This document shows positions 62,246-64,000 of a stretch of 64,000 bases of DNA, piece by piece. A program made the translations under genes and the position numbers. Every line of letters starts with the position of its first letter. Position 1 is the first letter of the stretch. Origin of the DNA: Pandoraea commovens (GTDB taxonomy: Bacteria > Pseudomonadota > Gammaproteobacteria > Burkholderiales > Burkholderiaceae); contig NZ_CABPSA010000004.1 in NCBI RefSeq assembly GCF_902459615.1, positions 186,001 through 250,000 of the forward strand, given 5' to 3'. The notes beneath the pieces are model-generated. The model was not told the origin of the DNA, searched no databases, and worked only from the letters and a program-made list of their open reading frames with translations.

Positions 62246-62326
62246 GGACGCTCGCGTCACTTTGTGATGCCATCGGCACCGTTGGTGATGCAAACGCGAG
62301 TGACGTAATGCGGTCGTCGGCACGAT

Positions 62327-62351
62327 AACGAGATTGAATTTCAGTCTCGTT
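62327..62351. promoter_or_regulatory. 25-bp palindrome before the TonB receptor gene
   Basis: AACGAGATTGAA-T-TTCAGTCTCGTT pairs at 12 positions on each side, one of them G:T. Ends 12 bases before the receptor ATG. Candidate binding site for the AraC protein or Fur, or an RNA hairpin near the ribosome site. Confidence 0.55.
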
Positions 62352-62363
62352 GGTGTGTAGCCG

Positions 62364-64000
62364 ATGTCTTCCAAAAAAACAAATCGTTTCAGCGCCGATG
62401 AGGCGCAATACCCGTCAACTACGTTTTTAACGGTGGCGCCCGGGGTAAGGCGCGCCGTGGCGGTCGCGGCGTTTGTCGTGGCGGCAGGGGCGGCACCTGC
62501 GTATGCGCAAGTGGCGTCTGCTGCGTCGCCACCCGTGGCGCAAACGTCCGATCAAGGGGCGCGCGACGCCGCTGTGCTGCCGGTGACGCAAGTCACTGAC
62601 ACCGCCGAGCGAGATGGGCGCGCTGCGGCTACGCAAGGCTCGTTGCTAGGGCGTGTTGCGCCGTCGGTGCGCGACATTCCGCAGACAGTGACCGTCGTCG
62701 ACGAAAAGCTCATTTCGCAGCAGGGGGCGCACACCGTTGAGGACGTACTGCAAAAGGTGCCCGGCATTACCGTTCAGCCTTATGTCCTGCTGACGACCGC
62801 CTACTATTCGCGCGGCTTCAAACTCGACGCGTTCGAGCAGGACAGTGTCCCCGTACTCATGGCCAACACGGCGGCAGGTCCACAGGACATGACCCCCTAC
62901 GAGCGCGTGGAGATCATTCGCGGTTCCACCGGCCTGTTTCATGGCACGGGCAACCCGGGCGGGTTGGTCAACCTTGTGCACAAGCGGCCCGGCAAGACAT
63001 TCGCGGCCTCGGCCGCCGTGACGCTCGGCAGTTGGGATCGCTATCGCGAGGAAGCGGACATCGGCGGGCCGTTGAATGCGAGCGGATCGCTTCGCGCGCG
63101 CGTTGCGGTGTCCGATGACCGGCAACGCATGTACTACGACGTTGGCCGTCAGCATGCGACGACCGTTTATGGCGTAACGGAAGCCGATCTGTCGTCGACT
63201 ACGTTGCTGCGTGTCGGGGTTCAGTATCAACGTACGACGTCGACACCGAACCTTGCGGGGGTGCCGTTCTCGACCTCTGGCGGCGATCTCCAACTGCCGC
63301 GCGCCACGTTTCTTGGCTCGTCGTGGGACACCTTCGACTGGTCCGAGACGCGCGTATTCGGCACCTTGGAGCAACAACTCGGGAGCGGGTGGGCAGCGAA
63401 GCTTTCCGCGAACTATCTCGATGCCGGTGGTGACCTGAAGTACGGCGTGGCGTTCGGGGCGATCAACCCGGCGTCCGGGGCGGGTAGTCAACTGACCGGG
63501 GCGGCCTACCGGTTCGACAACACGCAGACGGGCGTGGATCTCCAGGTCGACGGACCCGTCCGGCTGCTGGGACGCGAGCATCATCTGTTGTTCGGCTTGC
63601 AACGGTTGGAGGCGACAACGCAGCAACGTAGCGCGGCGTTGGTCCCGTCGATCAACGGCAGGCCCGTCAACATCTTCCGATGGGACCCCAACAGCGTTGC
63701 CGAACCCGCCACGGGGCCGTTCTCCAACGTGACGCCCACGCGCACCGTTCAAAACGGTGCCTATGCGATGGGGCGCATCCGTCTTGCACAGCCGCTCACG
63801 CTTGTGCTGGGCGCACGCGTTTCGTGGTGGGATCAGCACGCGCCAGCAAGCAGTTACCGCACAGGCGCGAAGGCGACACCGTACGGTGGCGTGGTGTTCG
63901 ACCTGAACGACACGTGGTCTCTCTACGCAAGCTACGCCGATATCTTCCAGCCACAGACCGTGCTCGATGCAGGCAACAACCTGCTCAAGCCAATCACCGG
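62364..64000 (+). CDS. TonB-dependent siderophore receptor, 5' part
   Basis: An outer-membrane receptor running off the right edge after 545 codons. Signal peptide: long polar N-terminal region, hydrophobic core and probable cleavage after AYA (residue 48). The plug domain starts near residue 92 (IPQTVTVVDEKLISQQGAHTVEDVLQKVPGITV) with YYSRGFKLDAFEQDSVPV, YERVEIIRGSTGLFHGTGNPGG. Barrel strands with GVAFGAIN and YASYADIFQPQ follow. No N-terminal signalling (STN) domain, so no FecA-type transmembrane signalling. A GTG at 62433 would give a shorter signal peptide. Ligand likely a ferric siderophore. Confidence 0.93.
   Translation, partial: MSSKKTNRFSADEAQYPSTTFLTVAPGVRRAVAVAAFVVAAGAAPAYAQVASAASPPVAQTSDQGARDAAVLPVTQVTDTAERDGRAAATQGSLLGRVAPSVRDIPQTVTVVDEKLISQQGAHTVEDVLQKVPGITVQPYVLLTTAYYSRGFKLDAFEQDSVPVLMANTAAGPQDMTPYERVEIIRGSTGLFHGTGNPGGLVNLVHKRPGKTFAASAAVTLGSWDRYREEADIGGPLNASGSLRARVAVSDDRQRMYYDVGRQHATTVYGVTEADLSSTTLLRVGVQYQRTTSTPNLAGVPFSTSGGDLQLPRATFLGSSWDTFDWSETRVFGTLEQQLGSGWAAKLSANYLDAGGDLKYGVAFGAINPASGAGSQLTGAAYRFDNTQTGVDLQVDGPVRLLGREHHLLFGLQRLEATTQQRSAALVPSINGRPVNIFRWDPNSVAEPATGPFSNVTPTRTVQNGAYAMGRIRLAQPLTLVLGARVSWWDQHAPASSYRTGAKATPYGGVVFDLNDTWSLYASYADIFQPQTVLDAGNNLLKPIT

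Overview
The window is a dense, high-GC chromosomal stretch from a betaproteobacterium. Gene content and order (iscRSUA-hscBA-fdx-iscX, the COG4389 'Gcr' protein, an intracellular PHB depolymerase with an active-site Cys, DUF1841/DUF2322/DUF2917/DUF3565 proteins, parE-lytic transglycosylase-parC) point to Burkholderiales, probably Burkholderiaceae. Pandoraea or a close Burkholderia relative is my guess, not shown by the sequence. I see no rRNA, tRNA, CRISPR array, prophage or insertion sequence; most of it reads as core genome, with a few accessory-looking patches.

Layout. 1-3.3 kb: the 5' part of a probable urea-transporter-type membrane protein, glnS, and two small membrane proteins. 3.3-6.9 kb: a 620-base non-coding gap, a small unknown protein, an ElaA-type acetyltransferase and the ABC-F protein Uup. 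7.0-13.7 kb: topoisomerase IV genes parE and parC, separated by a DUF4399 protein and a lytic transglycosylase, then a CopD-like protein. 13.7-21.9 kb: regulators and small-molecule transport and metabolism (LysR/MFS divergent pair; RidA, PLP aminotransferase, EamA exporter and VOC protein on the minus strand; DUF2917/MocR divergent pair). 22-28 kb: htpG with a heat-shock promoter, ubiC, a MUG-like glycosylase, a spermidine-synthase-like protein, DUF2322 and benE.

28-37.7 kb: a MoxR ATPase/VWA pair, two small cytochromes c, DUF1841, an EamA transporter, a RutE-type nitroreductase, nth with an orphan rnfB, a TetR regulator and phaZ. 37.9-43.6 kb: aromatic aminotransferase and uvrB, then a lower-GC island (repeat-like hairpin and a lipoprotein with an LprI-type lysozyme-inhibitor domain), then a low-molecular-weight tyrosine phosphatase. 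43.8-52 kb: gcr and the whole isc iron-sulfur cluster operon with an IscR-type operator, a DUF3565 gene inserted after iscA, and a strong intrinsic terminator inside the operon just before hscB. 52-56.3 kb: a glycine-zipper protein, a GT87-type membrane protein and two genes I cannot assign. 56.4-59.6 kb: prfB (with its programmed frameshift), an Ivy-type lysozyme inhibitor and lysS as one minus-strand operon. 59.6-64 kb: a DUF1127-like/LysR divergent pair, then an iron-uptake locus (Fur-box-like site, AraC regulator carrying a 9-bp tandem repeat, 25-bp palindrome, TonB-dependent receptor running off the end).

The best candidates for something new are the terminator splitting the isc operon, the lysozyme inhibitor sitting between prfB and lysS, the two unassigned genes at 54.4-56.3 kb, and the atypical-composition lipoprotein island after uvrB. 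I found no clear undescribed multi-gene system such as a new defence or mobile element.
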